Positions 37,338 to 46,435 of a DNA stretch of 64,000 bases are shown one piece after another (positions within the stretch are counted from its first letter, which is position 1; every line of letters starts with the position of its first letter). Source of the DNA: Pseudorhizobium pelagicum. Lineage in GTDB: Bacteria; Pseudomonadota; Alphaproteobacteria; Rhizobiales; Rhizobiaceae. The notes beneath the pieces were generated by a model. That model was not told the origin of the DNA. It worked only from the letters and a program-made list of their open reading frames with translations, and searched no databases. Both the position numbers and the translations under genes were made by a program. Location of the stretch: the NCBI GenBank assembly GCA_000722615.1, contig JOKI01000007.1, forward strand, positions 141,623 through 205,622, written 5' to 3'.

Positions 37338-38012
37338 ATGACGAACAAGAGACCGCTTGGCCTTCCCCCCGCCAGATTGATAGTGATCGCCGCCGTTGCC
37401 GGCCTGATCGCCGGGGCTGTTGCCGTATACGTGAGGACCGCGGGGTCTGGCAATGCCAACGTGGCTGGCACGGAAGTGGCTGCGGCCGGCGGGGCCTGCG
37501 AGGGTACGGCCGAGCTGGCGCGCAGGGTCGACGAGCTGGCGCGCGGCGAAGTCGCGGCGATGACGCCGGTCGAGCCGCCGCGTCCGGTTGCTCTCTCGTT
37601 CAAGGGGCCGGAGGGGCAGGACCTTCAGACAGGCGATTTACAGGGCAAGACGGTGCTTCTCAACCTCTGGGCCACCTGGTGCGGTCCGTGCCGCGAGGAG
37701 ATGCCGGCGCTGAACACCCTGCAGAAAGACATGGGCAGCGAGGATTTCGAGGTGGTGGCCGTCAACATCGACACGGGATCGGACGAAAAGCCGAAGGCAT
37801 TCCTGGCGGAAACCGGCGTGGACGCGCTGGGTTATTATCGCGACAGCAGCATGGGTGTCTTCAATGCACTGAAGAAGGAGGGCCTCGCCTTCGGACTTCC
37901 GGTGACGCTACTCCTCGACAGGAACGGCTGCCTGATGTCAGCCATGAACGGACCGGCGGCCTGGGACAGCCCTGATGCCAAGGCCATGATCGCCGCCGCA
38001 AAGGGGTCCTAG
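37338..38012 (+). CDS. tlpA: TlpA-type membrane-anchored thiol:disulfide oxidoreductase
   Basis: A 224-residue thioredoxin-fold protein. An N-terminal membrane anchor (about 14-35) is followed by the redox motif 'WATWCGPC'. TlpA reduces cytochrome-oxidase and other periplasmic cysteines during cytochrome assembly. A TTG directly before the ATG gives one extra residue; the ATG with GGAG upstream is preferred. It converges with hbdA and shares the four stop bases CTAG. Two further cysteines ('GGACEG', 'RNGCL') resemble rhizobial TlpA. Confidence 0.87.
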   Translation: MTNKRPLGLPPARLIVIAAVAGLIAGAVAVYVRTAGSGNANVAGTEVAAAGGACEGTAELARRVDELARGEVAAMTPVEPPRPVALSFKGPEGQDLQTGDLQGKTVLLNLWATWCGPCREEMPALNTLQKDMGSEDFEVVAVNIDTGSDEKPKAFLAETGVDALGYYRDSSMGVFNALKKEGLAFGLPVTLLLDRNGCLMSAMNGPAAWDSPDAKAMIAAAKGS

Positions 38013-38887
38013 CGGGTCGGGACCGGCGTCTCGCCGCGGTAGTCGTAGAAGCCGCGGCCGGTCTTGCGGCCGAGCCAGCCGGCCTCGACGTATTTCACCA
38101 GCAGCGGGCAGGGCCGATACTTGGAATCCGCCAGTCCGTCGTGCAGCACCTGCATGATGGAGAGACAGGTATCCAGTCCGATGAAATCGGCAAGCTGCAG
38201 CGGCCCCATCGGATGGTTGGCGCCGAGCTTCATGGCGGTATCGATCGCGTCCACGGAGCCGACACCCTCGTAGAGCGTGTAGATCGCCTCGTTGATCATC
38301 GGCAGCAGGATGCGGTTGACGATGAAGGCCGGGAAGTCCTCCGCGACCGTCACGGTCTTGTCGAGCGTCGAGACGAATTCCCGGGCCGTGGTGAACGTCG
38401 TCTCGTCGGTGGCGATGCCGCGCACCAGCTCCACCAGCTTCATCGCTGGCACGGGGTTCATGAAGTGAATGCCCATGAAGCGCTCGGGACGATCGGTCGC
38501 GGAGGCCAGGCGTGTGATGGACAGCGAGGATGTGTTGGTCGCCAGCAGCGCCTCGGGCTTCAGGATCGGGCAGAGCTGCGCGTAGATCTTGCGCTTGACG
38601 GCTTCCTCCTCGGTGGCGGCCTCGATGGCAAGATCCACGGGTGCGAGATCATTGAGATCCGCAGAGCCGGAAATCCGCGACAGTGCGGCCTTCCGCTCGT
38701 CGTCGGACAGCTTGCCGTTGCTGACCTGGCGGGCAAGGTTGCCGTTGATCGTGGCCAGTCCAGCCTCGATCCGGTCCCGGGACAGGTCGTAGAGATGCAC
38801 CTTGTAGCCAGCGGCGGCGCAGACGTGCGCGATGCCGCACCCCATCTGGCCCGCTCCGATCACACCGATGCTCTGAATTGTCGCCAT
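38009..38887 (-). CDS. hbdA: 3-hydroxybutyryl-CoA dehydrogenase
   Basis: A 292-residue NAD-dependent enzyme acting on 3-hydroxybutyryl-CoA / acetoacetyl-CoA. The Rossmann motif 'GVIGAGQMG' is at the N-terminus, with the catalytic His in 'MGIHFMNP' and 'NTSSLSIT' also present. The ATG at 38887 follows GGGAGAA. It is downstream of etfBA on the same strand (70 bases of gap after the non-coding leader is removed), a linkage common in rhizobia for fatty-acid or polyhydroxybutyrate turnover. Confidence 0.93.
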   Translation of the reverse strand: MATIQSIGVIGAGQMGCGIAHVCAAAGYKVHLYDLSRDRIEAGLATINGNLARQVSNGKLSDDERKAALSRISGSADLNDLAPVDLAIEAATEEEAVKRKIYAQLCPILKPEALLATNTSSLSITRLASATDRPERFMGIHFMNPVPAMKLVELVRGIATDETTFTTAREFVSTLDKTVTVAEDFPAFIVNRILLPMINEAIYTLYEGVGSVDAIDTAMKLGANHPMGPLQLADFIGLDTCLSIMQVLHDGLADSKYRPCPLLVKYVEAGWLGRKTGRGFYDYRGETPVPTR

Positions 38888-39007
38888 GGTGTTTCTCCCG
38901 CAGGCGCCTGCAGCGCCATGTCTGATGCCGGTCCGTTCCGGGACCGGCAATGAGTTTGTCTGGCCGTTCGACCCTTTCTATCGCCGTTCGCAGTCGCGAA
39001 CAACGGT

Positions 39008-39937
39008 TCAGAGTGCCTTCTGAAGCTCCGGCAGAAGTTCAAAGAGATCGCCGACGAGGCCGTAGTCGGCCACCTGGAAGATCGGTGCCTCCTCGTCCTT
39101 GTTGATGGCGACGATCACCTTGGAGTCTTTCATGCCGGCGAGGTGCTGGATGGCACCGGAGATGCCGGCCGCGATGTAGAGATCCGGGGCGACGACCTTG
39201 CCCGTCTGGCCGACCTGCCAGTCGTTCGGGGCATAGCCCGCGTCGACCGCGGCGCGCGAAGCCCCGACGGCGGCACCGAGCTTGTCGGCGAGCGGCAGGA
39301 TGACTTCCTTGAACTTCTCGGCGGAGCCGAGCGCGCGGCCACCCGAGACGATGATCTTGGCCGAGGTCAGCTCCGGGCGTTCCGACGAGGCAATCGCATC
39401 GGACACGAAGCTCGAAAGCCCTGCCTTGGGGGGTGCGGAAACCGTTTCCACGGAGGCCGAGCCGCCTTCGCCGGCCGCCTGGAAGGCGGCGGTGCGGACG
39501 GTGATCACCTTCTTGGCATCGGTGGACTGTACCGTCTGGATGGCGTTGCCGGCGTAAATCGGCCGCTTGAAGGTGTCGGCCGAAATCACCTCGGTGATCT
39601 CGGAGATCTGCATCACGTCGAGCAGTGCCGCAACGCGCGGCATGACGTTCTTGGCGGATGCTGTCGCCGGTGCGATCAGGGTGTCGTAGTCGCCGGCGAT
39701 CGAGACGATCAGGTCGGCGAGCGGTTCCGCCAGGCCGTTGGCGAGATCGCCGCTGTCGGCCAGCAGGACTTTTGCCACGCCGTCAAGCTTGGCCGCGGCG
39801 TCGGCTGCGCCCTGGGCGCCGGAACCGGCCACCAGCACGTGCACGTCGCCGCCGATCGACTTGGCCGCCGTCAATGCCTTGGCGGTCTGATCGGACAGGG
39901 TGCTGTTGTCGTGTTCGGCCAGAAGAAGAATTGCCAT
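39008..39937 (-). CDS. etfA: Electron transfer flavoprotein alpha subunit
   Basis: A 309-residue FAD-binding subunit of ETF, which takes electrons from acyl-CoA dehydrogenases to ETF-quinone oxidoreductase. The C-terminal FAD domain contains 'VSGGRALGS', '[20 protein letters not shown]' and '[11 protein letters not shown]'. The start '[11 protein letters not shown]' is typical. It lies 25 bases downstream of etfB. Confidence 0.97.
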   Translation of the reverse strand: MAILLLAEHDNSTLSDQTAKALTAAKSIGGDVHVLVAGSGAQGAADAAAKLDGVAKVLLADSGDLANGLAEPLADLIVSIAGDYDTLIAPATASAKNVMPRVAALLDVMQISEITEVISADTFKRPIYAGNAIQTVQSTDAKKVITVRTAAFQAAGEGGSASVETVSAPPKAGLSSFVSDAIASSERPELTSAKIIVSGGRALGSAEKFKEVILPLADKLGAAVGASRAAVDAGYAPNDWQVGQTGKVVAPDLYIAAGISGAIQHLAGMKDSKVIVAINKDEEAPIFQVADYGLVGDLFELLPELQKAL

Positions 39938-39962
39938 GATGTTGTCTCCCTGTTCTTCCGAC

Positions 39963-40712
39963 TTAAAGCACGCCGGCTTCGGTCTTGAGTTTCTCGACGA
40001 GTTCGGCAACGCTTGCCACCTTGATGCCGGCCTTGCGTCCGCCCGGCTCCTCGGTCTTCAGAACCGTGAGGCGCGCCGTGGTGTCGACGCCGAAGTCGGC
40101 CGGGGTCTTCTTGTCGAGCGGCTTCTTCTTCGCCTTCATGATGTTGGGCAGCGAAGCATAGCGCGGCTCGTTGAGACGGAGGTCGGTCGTGACGATCGCC
40201 GGGAGCTTGACCTCGACGGTCTGCAGGCCGCCGTCGACCTCGCGCGTCACCTTGGCGGAGCCCTCGCCGATCTCGACCTTCGAGGCGAAGGTCGCCTGGC
40301 CCCAGTTCAGAAGGGCCGCCAGCATCTGGCCGGTCTGGTTGCTGTCGTCGTCGATCGCCTGCTTGCCCATGATCACGAGACCCGGTGCTTCCGCTTCGGC
40401 AATGCCCTTGAGGATCTTGGCGACCGCCAGCGGCTCGACCGGCTGGTCCGTCTCCACCAGGATCGCGCGATCGGCGCCCATGGCGAGACCTGTGCGCAGC
40501 GTTTCCTCGGCCTTGGCCGGACCGATCGAGACCACGATGACCTCTTCCGCCTTGCCGGCTTCCTTCAGCCGCAGCGCCTCTTCCACGGCAATCTCGTCGA
40601 AGGGGTTCATCGACATCTTGACGTTGGCCAGTTCGACGCCGGTTCCATCCGGCTTGACGCGGATCTTGACGTTGTAGTCGACCACTCGCTTCACAGGCAC
40701 CAGGATCTTCAT
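39963..40712 (-). CDS. etfB: Electron transfer flavoprotein beta subunit
   Basis: A 249-residue partner of EtfA. The N-terminus is '[19 protein letters not shown]', with '[17 protein letters not shown]' and '[12 protein letters not shown]', the AMP-binding part. The ATG at 40712 is chosen over an upstream in-frame start because of homologue length. It is the first gene of etfBA-hbdA. Confidence 0.97.
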   Translation of the reverse strand: MKILVPVKRVVDYNVKIRVKPDGTGVELANVKMSMNPFDEIAVEEALRLKEAGKAEEVIVVSIGPAKAEETLRTGLAMGADRAILVETDQPVEPLAVAKILKGIAEAEAPGLVIMGKQAIDDDSNQTGQMLAALLNWGQATFASKVEIGEGSAKVTREVDGGLQTVEVKLPAIVTTDLRLNEPRYASLPNIMKAKKKPLDKKTPADFGVDTTARLTVLKTEEPGGRKAGIKVASVAELVEKLKTEAGVL

Positions 40713-40853
40713 GGGGTCCTTCCTTGACTTCAATCGGGCCGCAAGATGCAGCCTCTCCCGTTCGTTTTCTCGTCAGTGGGCGACATGGATACGCATTTTT
40801 GTGACGATTACAACGCGGTTTCCGGCCGCAAGTCCTGTCGTTTGGTCATATCG

Positions 40854-41600
40854 CTATGAGGACGACCGCGGGACCAGCGGAACGCTTGCCCTCGTCACCA
40901 CGGCCTTCGGTAGCACGATCTTGCGGTCGAAAAGCGGCACGCCCTTGCGGCGCATGACGAGCACGAGGACGGTACCGGCAAGGATGCCGCCCACATGCGC
41001 ACCCCAGGACACCATGCCGTCGAGGTTGAAGGCCAGCATGACAAACTGCTGCACGAGCCACAGGGTCAGCGGGATGAAGGCCGGCAGCGGAAGCGGGATG
41101 CGCATGAACACCAGGACCCAGAGCCGCACCCGCGGATGCAGGATGAAATAGGCGGCGACGATCCCCGATATGGCGCCCGAGGCACCGATCAGCGGCCCTT
41201 GCGAGGCCGGCGTAACGAGCGCGTGAAACAGCGCTCCGGCAGCGGCGCAGAGAAGGTAGAAGGCGAGGAACCGGACATGCCCCAGGGCATCCTCGACATT
41301 GTCGCCGAAGACCCAGAGGAACAGCATGTTGGAGGCCAGATGCCAGAAGTCGAGATGGACGAAGGCATAGGTGAGAAACGTCGCGTTCTCCGGAACCAGC
41401 ACCATCGACGGATCCAGATAGGCCTGGTCAAACACGACGGCGGGGATGAAGCCGAGGCCGAGCGCCGCCAGTTCCCCGACCGCCGACGGCGCCACCGCCG
41501 TGACCGCCCAGACGAGGACGTTCACCGCAATCAGCCCGATCGTCACATACTGGGCGCGGATGTACTTCAGCGCGTTGACGTCATGGAGCGGGACGAACAT
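40854..41600 (-). CDS. Rhomboid-family intramembrane serine protease
   Basis: A 248-residue membrane protease with six hydrophobic helices. The catalytic serine is S141 in 'GASGAISG', and the catalytic His is H202 in 'HVGG'. The 'HLDFWHLASNMLFLWVFG' segment is the conserved L1/helix-2 region. Substrates are unknown; the family includes quorum-sensing and envelope quality-control proteases. It lies 21 bases downstream of the adenosyltransferase gene. Confidence 0.9.
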   Translation of the reverse strand: MFVPLHDVNALKYIRAQYVTIGLIAVNVLVWAVTAVAPSAVGELAALGLGFIPAVVFDQAYLDPSMVLVPENATFLTYAFVHLDFWHLASNMLFLWVFGDNVEDALGHVRFLAFYLLCAAAGALFHALVTPASQGPLIGASGAISGIVAAYFILHPRVRLWVLVFMRIPLPLPAFIPLTLWLVQQFVMLAFNLDGMVSWGAHVGGILAGTVLVLVMRRKGVPLFDRKIVLPKAVVTRASVPLVPRSSS

Positions 41601-41621
41601 GTGCTGGCCTCCCGCTTGTCA

Positions 41622-42194
41622 TCACCGGTTCTTGCCCGGCACCCACAGGACGTCCGCCTTGCCATCGTCATTGGCGTGACGCGACGCCACGAACAGGAAG
41701 TCCGACAGGCGGTTGATGTATTTCAGGGCCGGGGCTCCGACAGGCTCCTGCCGTGACAGTTCCACCATCAGCCGCTCGGCGCGGCGCGACACGGTGCGGG
41801 CCAGATGCAGGGCGGCTGCGGCGGGCGATCCGCCCGGCAGCACGAAGGACCGTAGCGGTTCCAGCGACGCGTTCAGCGCATCGATCTCGCTCTCGAGCCT
41901 GTCGACCTGGGCCTCGACGATGCGCAGGGGCTCGTACTCGGGATTGTCGAGGATTTCCGGATTGGCGAGGTCGGCGCCGAGATCGAAGAGGTCGTTCTGG
42001 ATGCGGGCCAGCATGGCGTCGAGCTCGACCATGCCGGCCGTATGCAGCCGTACCAGGCCGATCGTCGAATTGGTCTCGTCGACGGTGCCATAGGCGTCGA
42101 CCCGCAGGTCGTGCTTGTCACGGCGGGGGCCGCTTACCAGCGCGGTGGTGCCCTCGTCGCCGGTGCGGGTATAGATCCTGTTGAGCCTGACCAT
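41622..42194 (-). CDS. Cob(I)alamin adenosyltransferase, PduO type
   Basis: A 190-residue enzyme that adenosylates cob(I)alamin or cobyrinate with ATP. 'YTRTGDEGTTAL' is the N-terminal ATP motif, and 'FVLPGGSPAAAALHLARTVSRRAER' region is the PduO signature. It completes coenzyme B12, so it is functionally linked to cobST at 13.6-16.5 kb. It has 2 bases of overlap-free spacing to the twin-TM gene upstream and is probably co-transcribed with it. Confidence 0.93.
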   Translation of the reverse strand: MVRLNRIYTRTGDEGTTALVSGPRRDKHDLRVDAYGTVDETNSTIGLVRLHTAGMVELDAMLARIQNDLFDLGADLANPEILDNPEYEPLRIVEAQVDRLESEIDALNASLEPLRSFVLPGGSPAAAALHLARTVSRRAERLMVELSRQEPVGAPALKYINRLSDFLFVASRHANDDGKADVLWVPGKNR

Positions 42195-42195
42195 C

Positions 42196-42393
42196 CTACC
42201 GTCCGCCGCCCGTGATCCAGAGTGTCAGCATGATGAGCACGATCGCCACCGCCTGCAACATCAGGCGCAACTGCATCAGCTTGTTGGATTTGTTCGCGTC
42301 GGTGCCCTTGACCATGTTGAAGAGGCCGCGGATCAGGACGAGGACCACGAGCCCCATGACGATCAGGGCCAGGACGGTGGTAAAAGTGGACAT
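42196..42393 (-). CDS. HIG1-like twin-transmembrane protein
   Basis: A 65-residue protein with two hydrophobic helices (about 5-27 and 43-62) joined by a basic turn 'GTDANKSNKLMQLR'. This is the pattern of HIG1/twin-TM proteins, which in mitochondria stabilise cytochrome-oxidase supercomplexes. It ends one base before the adenosyltransferase ATG, so the two are co-translated. A respiratory role is inference from the family. Confidence 0.78.
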   Translation of the reverse strand: MSTFTTVLALIVMGLVVLVLIRGLFNMVKGTDANKSNKLMQLRLMLQAVAIVLIMLTLWITGGGR

Positions 42394-42414
42394 ATGCTGT
42401 GCTGCCTTGTTGTG

Positions 42415-43251
42415 TCAGTCGAGCCTACGCATCAATCGATAGAAGAGATCAGCGGGAAGCAGTCTTTTCAGGAGCGCTCCCTGTTTGGCGGGCGTGGTGA
42501 CGAGATAATGGGGTTTGGGGCGCGCTGCGGTCAAGGCATGCGTCAAGACGTCGTAGACGGCTTCCGGTCCCAGCTTGTGGCGATTTGCGGGGCCGGTGCC
42601 CGTGAGGCGCGCCATCTGCCGCTGGTACTCCTGCGCATGGGCGGAATTCTGCAGGTCGATATTCTCCTCGATCTTCGCCAGCGCATTGGCGGTAAACCGC
42701 GAGGCGATCGGTCCGGGCTCGATCAGGCTGACGTGTATGCCGCTGCCCTCGAGCTCCATGCGAAGCGTCAGCGTCAGGCCCTCCAGCGCGTATTTGGAGG
42801 CGGTATAGGCGCCGCGGTAGCGATAGGGCAGGAGCCCGAGGATCGAGGAGCAGTTGACGATCCGGCCCGTGCCGCGCGCCCGCATCACCGGGATGACCTG
42901 ACGCGTCAACTCGTGCCAGCCGAAGAGGTTGGCTTCGAACTGCGCGCGCAACACTGCCGTCGACAGATCCTCGACGGCGCCCGGCTGGCCATAGGCACCA
43001 TTGTTGAAGAGGGTGTCGATCCGGCCGCCGGTGCGCTCCTTCACCGTGTGGACGAGCGCCGCAATCGTCGCCTCGTCGGCATAGTCCATCCGCAGCGCCT
43101 CGATACCGTCCGCCTCCAGCGGCGCCAGGTCCTCGGGCTTCCTGACGGTGGCGAAGACGCGCCAGCCGTCCGCCTGCAGGGCCCGGGCGCAATGGGCGCC
43201 GATCCCGGAAGAACAGCCGGTGACGATGATGGTCTTTCGGTGCTGCATCAT
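42415..43251 (-). CDS. Short-chain dehydrogenase/reductase
   Basis: A 278-residue classical SDR. The cofactor motif 'TGCSSGIG' is near the N-terminus and the catalytic Y-x3-K is in 'YTASK'; 'LFNNGAYG' is the NNAG-like motif. The substrate is unknown. It is the first gene of the SDR-twin-TM-adenosyltransferase-rhomboid run and is divergent from the YihY gene. Confidence 0.88.
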   Translation of the reverse strand: MMQHRKTIIVTGCSSGIGAHCARALQADGWRVFATVRKPEDLAPLEADGIEALRMDYADEATIAALVHTVKERTGGRIDTLFNNGAYGQPGAVEDLSTAVLRAQFEANLFGWHELTRQVIPVMRARGTGRIVNCSSILGLLPYRYRGAYTASKYALEGLTLTLRMELEGSGIHVSLIEPGPIASRFTANALAKIEENIDLQNSAHAQEYQRQMARLTGTGPANRHKLGPEAVYDVLTHALTAARPKPHYLVTTPAKQGALLKRLLPADLFYRLMRRLD

Positions 43252-43294
43252 TCCTCCTGTACAAGGCGGCCCTCCATCCCATATTCGGGGTGCG

Positions 43295-44251
43295 GTGACA
43301 ACGGAGCTGACCTTGGCCGAAAACAGCAGCAGAATTCGCGGACTGGGTCTGGCCTACAAGGTGGCCTGGGACGCCTATTGTCATTTCAACGAGGACGACG
43401 GCTGGGCGATGGCGAGCCATGTCGCCCTCTCGGGTCTGCTTGCGCTCTTTCCTTTCCTGATCTTCGGCACGGCCCTTGCCGGCTTTCTCGGCGCCAGCAC
43501 GTTTTCGGAGACCGCCGTCCATCTGCTCTTCGACACCTGGCCGGAGAGCATCGCCGCTCCGCTGTCTTCCGAAATCCGGCAGGTGCTGACCATTCCGCGC
43601 GGAGGGCTGCTGACGGTCTCCGTCCTGGCGGCCGCCTATTTCGCCTCCAACGGCGTCGAGGCCCTGCGCATCTCGCTCAACCGCGCCTATCGCGTCAGCG
43701 AGAGCCGCTCCTGGTATGTGACCCGCCTCGCGAGCCTCGGCTATGTCGTGGCCGCGGTCATCACCTTCGCCATCATCAGCACCTTCCTGGTCGCCGTGCC
43801 GGTGGCGCTGCGCTATGCTGAACGGTTCTTTCCATGGCTCGAGGACCTGCTGCGCGCCGCCTCGGACTGGGGTATCTACGGCACGGTGCTGGTTCTGATG
43901 GCCGGTCTGATTCTGTCGCACAAATGGCTGCCGGATGGCCGTCGCCGCATCGTCGACGTTCTGCCGGGGGTGGTGCTGACCCTGCTGTTGTGGACGGCGG
44001 GCGCGCTCCTGTTTGCCTCCTATCTCGCCACCTTCGCCAATTACGCCGCCACCTACGCCGGCCTCGCATCGGTGATGATCGTCCTCGTCTTCCTCTACAT
44101 GGTCGGCGTCATCTTCATGCTGGGGGCAGAGGTCAATGCGGCGCTGATGAAGTACCGGGTCTATTCGGTGGTGTCGCATGCGCGGCGCAGGCGCAACGGC
44201 CGCATCAAGGATGCCTCAGAGCCCGATCCGGCGCCGGATGTCGGCCGCTGA
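43295..44251 (+). CDS. YihY/BrkB-family inner-membrane protein
   Basis: A 318-residue protein with about six hydrophobic helices. It shows family motifs 'ASHVALSGLLALFPFLIF', 'FASNGVEALRISLNRAY' and 'YAATYAGLASVMIVLVFLYM'. The family is of unknown function, once misassigned as RNase BN. I give the GTG at 43295; a TTG at 43313 with CGGAG upstream is an equal candidate. The 3' end overlaps the convergent gluQRS gene by 36 bases. Confidence 0.85.
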   Translation: MTTELTLAENSSRIRGLGLAYKVAWDAYCHFNEDDGWAMASHVALSGLLALFPFLIFGTALAGFLGASTFSETAVHLLFDTWPESIAAPLSSEIRQVLTIPRGGLLTVSVLAAAYFASNGVEALRISLNRAYRVSESRSWYVTRLASLGYVVAAVITFAIISTFLVAVPVALRYAERFFPWLEDLLRAASDWGIYGTVLVLMAGLILSHKWLPDGRRRIVDVLPGVVLTLLLWTAGALLFASYLATFANYAATYAGLASVMIVLVFLYMVGVIFMLGAEVNAALMKYRVYSVVSHARRRRNGRIKDASEPDPAPDVGR

Positions 44252-45097
44252 GGCTCCCGCCTCTCGCAAGGCCTGCAGGCCGGTCGACTTCTCGCTCTTG
44301 GAAAGCTTGCGGCCGTCCTCGTCCAGGATCAGCCGGTGATGGTGGTAGAGCGGCTGCGGCAGGCCGAGCAGTTCCTGCAGCAGCCGGTGGACCGCAGTCG
44401 CCTGGAAGAGGTCGCGGCCGCGCACCACGTGGGTGATCGCCTGTTCCGCGTCATCCACGGTCACCGAGAGATGGTAACTCGAGGGCGCATCGGAGCGTGA
44501 CAGGATCACATCCCCCCAGGCGGCCGGATCGGCCGCGACGATGGTCGGCGTGCCATCGACGGTCTCCTGCCACGTCAGCTGCCGGTTGACCGTCGCAATC
44601 GCCTTTTCCATGTCGAGCCGCCAGGCATGGCGCATTCCGCCGGCCATCAGTTGCCGCCGCTCGTCGTCGCCGCGATGCCGGTCGTCTTCGGGATAGTGCG
44701 GCGAACCGTCCGGATCGCGCGGCCAGGCGGCGCCTTCGGCTTCCGAGGCGGCCACCCTTGCCTTCACCTCGCCCCGGGTCATGAAGGCCGGATAGACGAG
44801 CCCCATCTCCCGAAGCCTCTCCAGTGCCGTCGCATAGTCGGCAAAATGCTCCGACTGTCGCCGCACCGGCGTCTCCCATTCAAGGCCCAGCCAGGCGAGG
44901 TCGCGGTAGATCGCCGCCTCCAGCTCCGGCGTGCAGCGGGCCAGATCGATGTCCTCGATGCGCAGCAGGAAGCGTCCGCCGCTGTCGCGGGCCATGTCGT
45001 GGTTGAGGATCGCCGACAGCGCATGGCCAAGATGCAGTAGCCCGTTCGGGCTCGGCGCAAAACGGAAGACGGGACTTTGACCGGGTGTCGCAGGCAT
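44216..45097 (-). CDS. gluQRS: Glutamyl-queuosine tRNA(Asp) synthetase
   Basis: A 293-residue truncated glutamyl-tRNA-synthetase paralogue. It attaches glutamate to queuosine-34 of tRNA-Asp. The HIGH motif is 'HLGH' and the KMSKS motif is 'KLSKS'; there is no anticodon-binding domain. The zinc-binding cysteines of the E. coli enzyme are absent (the corresponding region has 'YPAFMTRGEV'). It is divergent from the AlkA-like gene (45 bases). Confidence 0.9.
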   Translation of the reverse strand: MPATPGQSPVFRFAPSPNGLLHLGHALSAILNHDMARDSGGRFLLRIEDIDLARCTPELEAAIYRDLAWLGLEWETPVRRQSEHFADYATALERLREMGLVYPAFMTRGEVKARVAASEAEGAAWPRDPDGSPHYPEDDRHRGDDERRQLMAGGMRHAWRLDMEKAIATVNRQLTWQETVDGTPTIVAADPAAWGDVILSRSDAPSSYHLSVTVDDAEQAITHVVRGRDLFQATAVHRLLQELLGLPQPLYHHHRLILDEDGRKLSKSEKSTGLQALREAGASAADIRRRIGL

Positions 45098-45142
45098 GGT
45101 TTCTTCTGGCATGAAATGAAGAGGACGGCCACAGGAGAGGCG

Positions 45143-45787
45143 ATGCGGGTGATTCGCGGCGAGGAGGATCTGCGCGAGGGTCTGGAGGCGCTGCGGCTGG
45201 CCGATCCCAGGCTCGTGCCGGTGATCGAGGCCGCCGGGCCGCTGCCCTTGCGGCTGATGGATCCGGGATTCGCGGGGCTCGCCTCCATCATTGTCTCGCA
45301 GATGATCTCGAAGGCCAGTGCTGCGGCCATCTGGCGCCGAATCACGGCTGCGGGGCCGGCCACGGCGGAGGCCTATCTGGCGCATGCGCCGGAGACGGTC
45401 GCAAGCTTCGGGTTGTCGCGCGCCAAGGCGGCGACGCTGGCGCATCTGGCAGAGGCGGTCTCCCGCTCCGGGCTCGACCTTGACGCCGTCTGCCGGCTGG
45501 ATGCGGCTGCGGCGATGGCGGAGCTGACGGCGCATCCGGGAATCGGCCCATGGACGGCAGAGGTCTATCTGATGTTCTGCGGCGGGCATCCGGATGTTTT
45601 TCCATCCGGTGACGTGGCGCTCCAGGCAGCCCTTGCCGGGGCCTTCCAGCTGCCGTCGCGCCCCGCGGCGCGGGAGGTAGCTTCGATGGCAAAAGCCTGG
45701 AGTCCATGGCGTTCCGTGGCGGCCAGATTGTTCTGGGCCTATTATTCGGTCACTCTGCGCAAGGATGTCGCACCGCTTGTGCTCTAA
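45143..45787 (+). CDS. DNA-3-methyladenine glycosylase II-like (HhH-GPD) enzyme
   Basis: A 214-residue base-excision repair glycosylase of the AlkA type. The helix-hairpin-helix 'LTAHPGIGPWTAEVYLMF' is followed by the catalytic Asp in 'FPSGDVAL'. It lacks the N-terminal AlkA domain and the Fe-S cluster of MutY/Nth. The ATG at 45143 has AGGAGAGG directly upstream, better than an ATG at 45116. It is cytosolic and divergent from gluQRS. Confidence 0.9.
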   Translation: MRVIRGEEDLREGLEALRLADPRLVPVIEAAGPLPLRLMDPGFAGLASIIVSQMISKASAAAIWRRITAAGPATAEAYLAHAPETVASFGLSRAKAATLAHLAEAVSRSGLDLDAVCRLDAAAAMAELTAHPGIGPWTAEVYLMFCGGHPDVFPSGDVALQAALAGAFQLPSRPAAREVASMAKAWSPWRSVAARLFWAYYSVTLRKDVAPLVL

Positions 45788-45815
45788 GTATTCGAGCCCT
45801 GCCTGTTAATATGGC

Positions 45816-45845
45816 TTCACAATTCTGTGGCATCGGACCTAATAT
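45816..45845 (+). promoter_or_regulatory. Candidate promoter of the HNH nuclease gene
   Basis: TTCACA is followed after 18 bases by TAATAT, 32 bases before the TTG start. The -10 element is good, the -35 weaker. Confidence 0.4.
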
Positions 45846-45877
45846 AAATCTGCAGATGCCAAATCAAGGAGCAGCCC

Positions 45878-46435
45878 TTGACGATTGCAGTCTCTCCCCA
45901 GGCCTTGCCGGCGCTCGTCTTGAACGCCGACTACAGGCCCTTGAGTTATTACCCCTTGTCGCTCTGGTCCTGGCAGGACGCGATCAAGGCTGTCTTCCTC
46001 GACCGTGTCAACATCATCGCGGAATACGATCACTCGGTCTCTTCGCCGAGCTTTTCCATGCGGCTGCCGAGCGTCGTCAGCCTCAAGACCTATGTCCAGC
46101 CGACGCGGCATCCGGCCTTCACCCGGTTCAACGTCTTCCTGCGCGACCGGTTCGAGTGCCAGTATTGCGGCGCCCACGACGAACTGACCTTCGATCACGT
46201 CATTCCCCGCGCCCACGGCGGACAGACGACCTGGGAGAATGTGGTGGCCGCCTGTTCCCCCTGCAATCTGCGCAAGGGCAGCAAGCTGCCCAGGCAGGCC
46301 AGCATGTTCCCGCACCAGAAGCCCTACCAGCCGACCGTGCAGGACCTGCACAACAACGGCCGGCTCTTCCCGCCGAACTACCTGCATGAAAGCTGGATGG
46401 ACTATCTCTACTGGGATACGGAGCTGCAGCCTTAA
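45878..46435 (+). CDS. HNH endonuclease family protein
   Basis: A 185-residue protein with one HNH domain: 'CQYCG' and 'CSPCN' bind structural zinc, and 'FDHVIPRAHGG' supplies the catalytic His. The N-terminal 85 residues carry 'LVLNADYRPLSYYPLSLWSW', the pattern of the McrA-like HNH family found as housekeeping genes in rhizobia. It begins with TTG after an AAGGAG site. Its role is unknown; restriction-system partners are absent. It converges with dsbB, sharing TTAA. Confidence 0.85.
   Translation: MTIAVSPQALPALVLNADYRPLSYYPLSLWSWQDAIKAVFLDRVNIIAEYDHSVSSPSFSMRLPSVVSLKTYVQPTRHPAFTRFNVFLRDRFECQYCGAHDELTFDHVIPRAHGGQTTWENVVAACSPCNLRKGSKLPRQASMFPHQKPYQPTVQDLHNNGRLFPPNYLHESWMDYLYWDTELQP

Noticed and set aside
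38888-39007. Hairpin GTTCGC/GCGAAC between etfA and hbdA
   Set aside because: The 6-bp stem has no T-run; it may be chance in GC-rich DNA.
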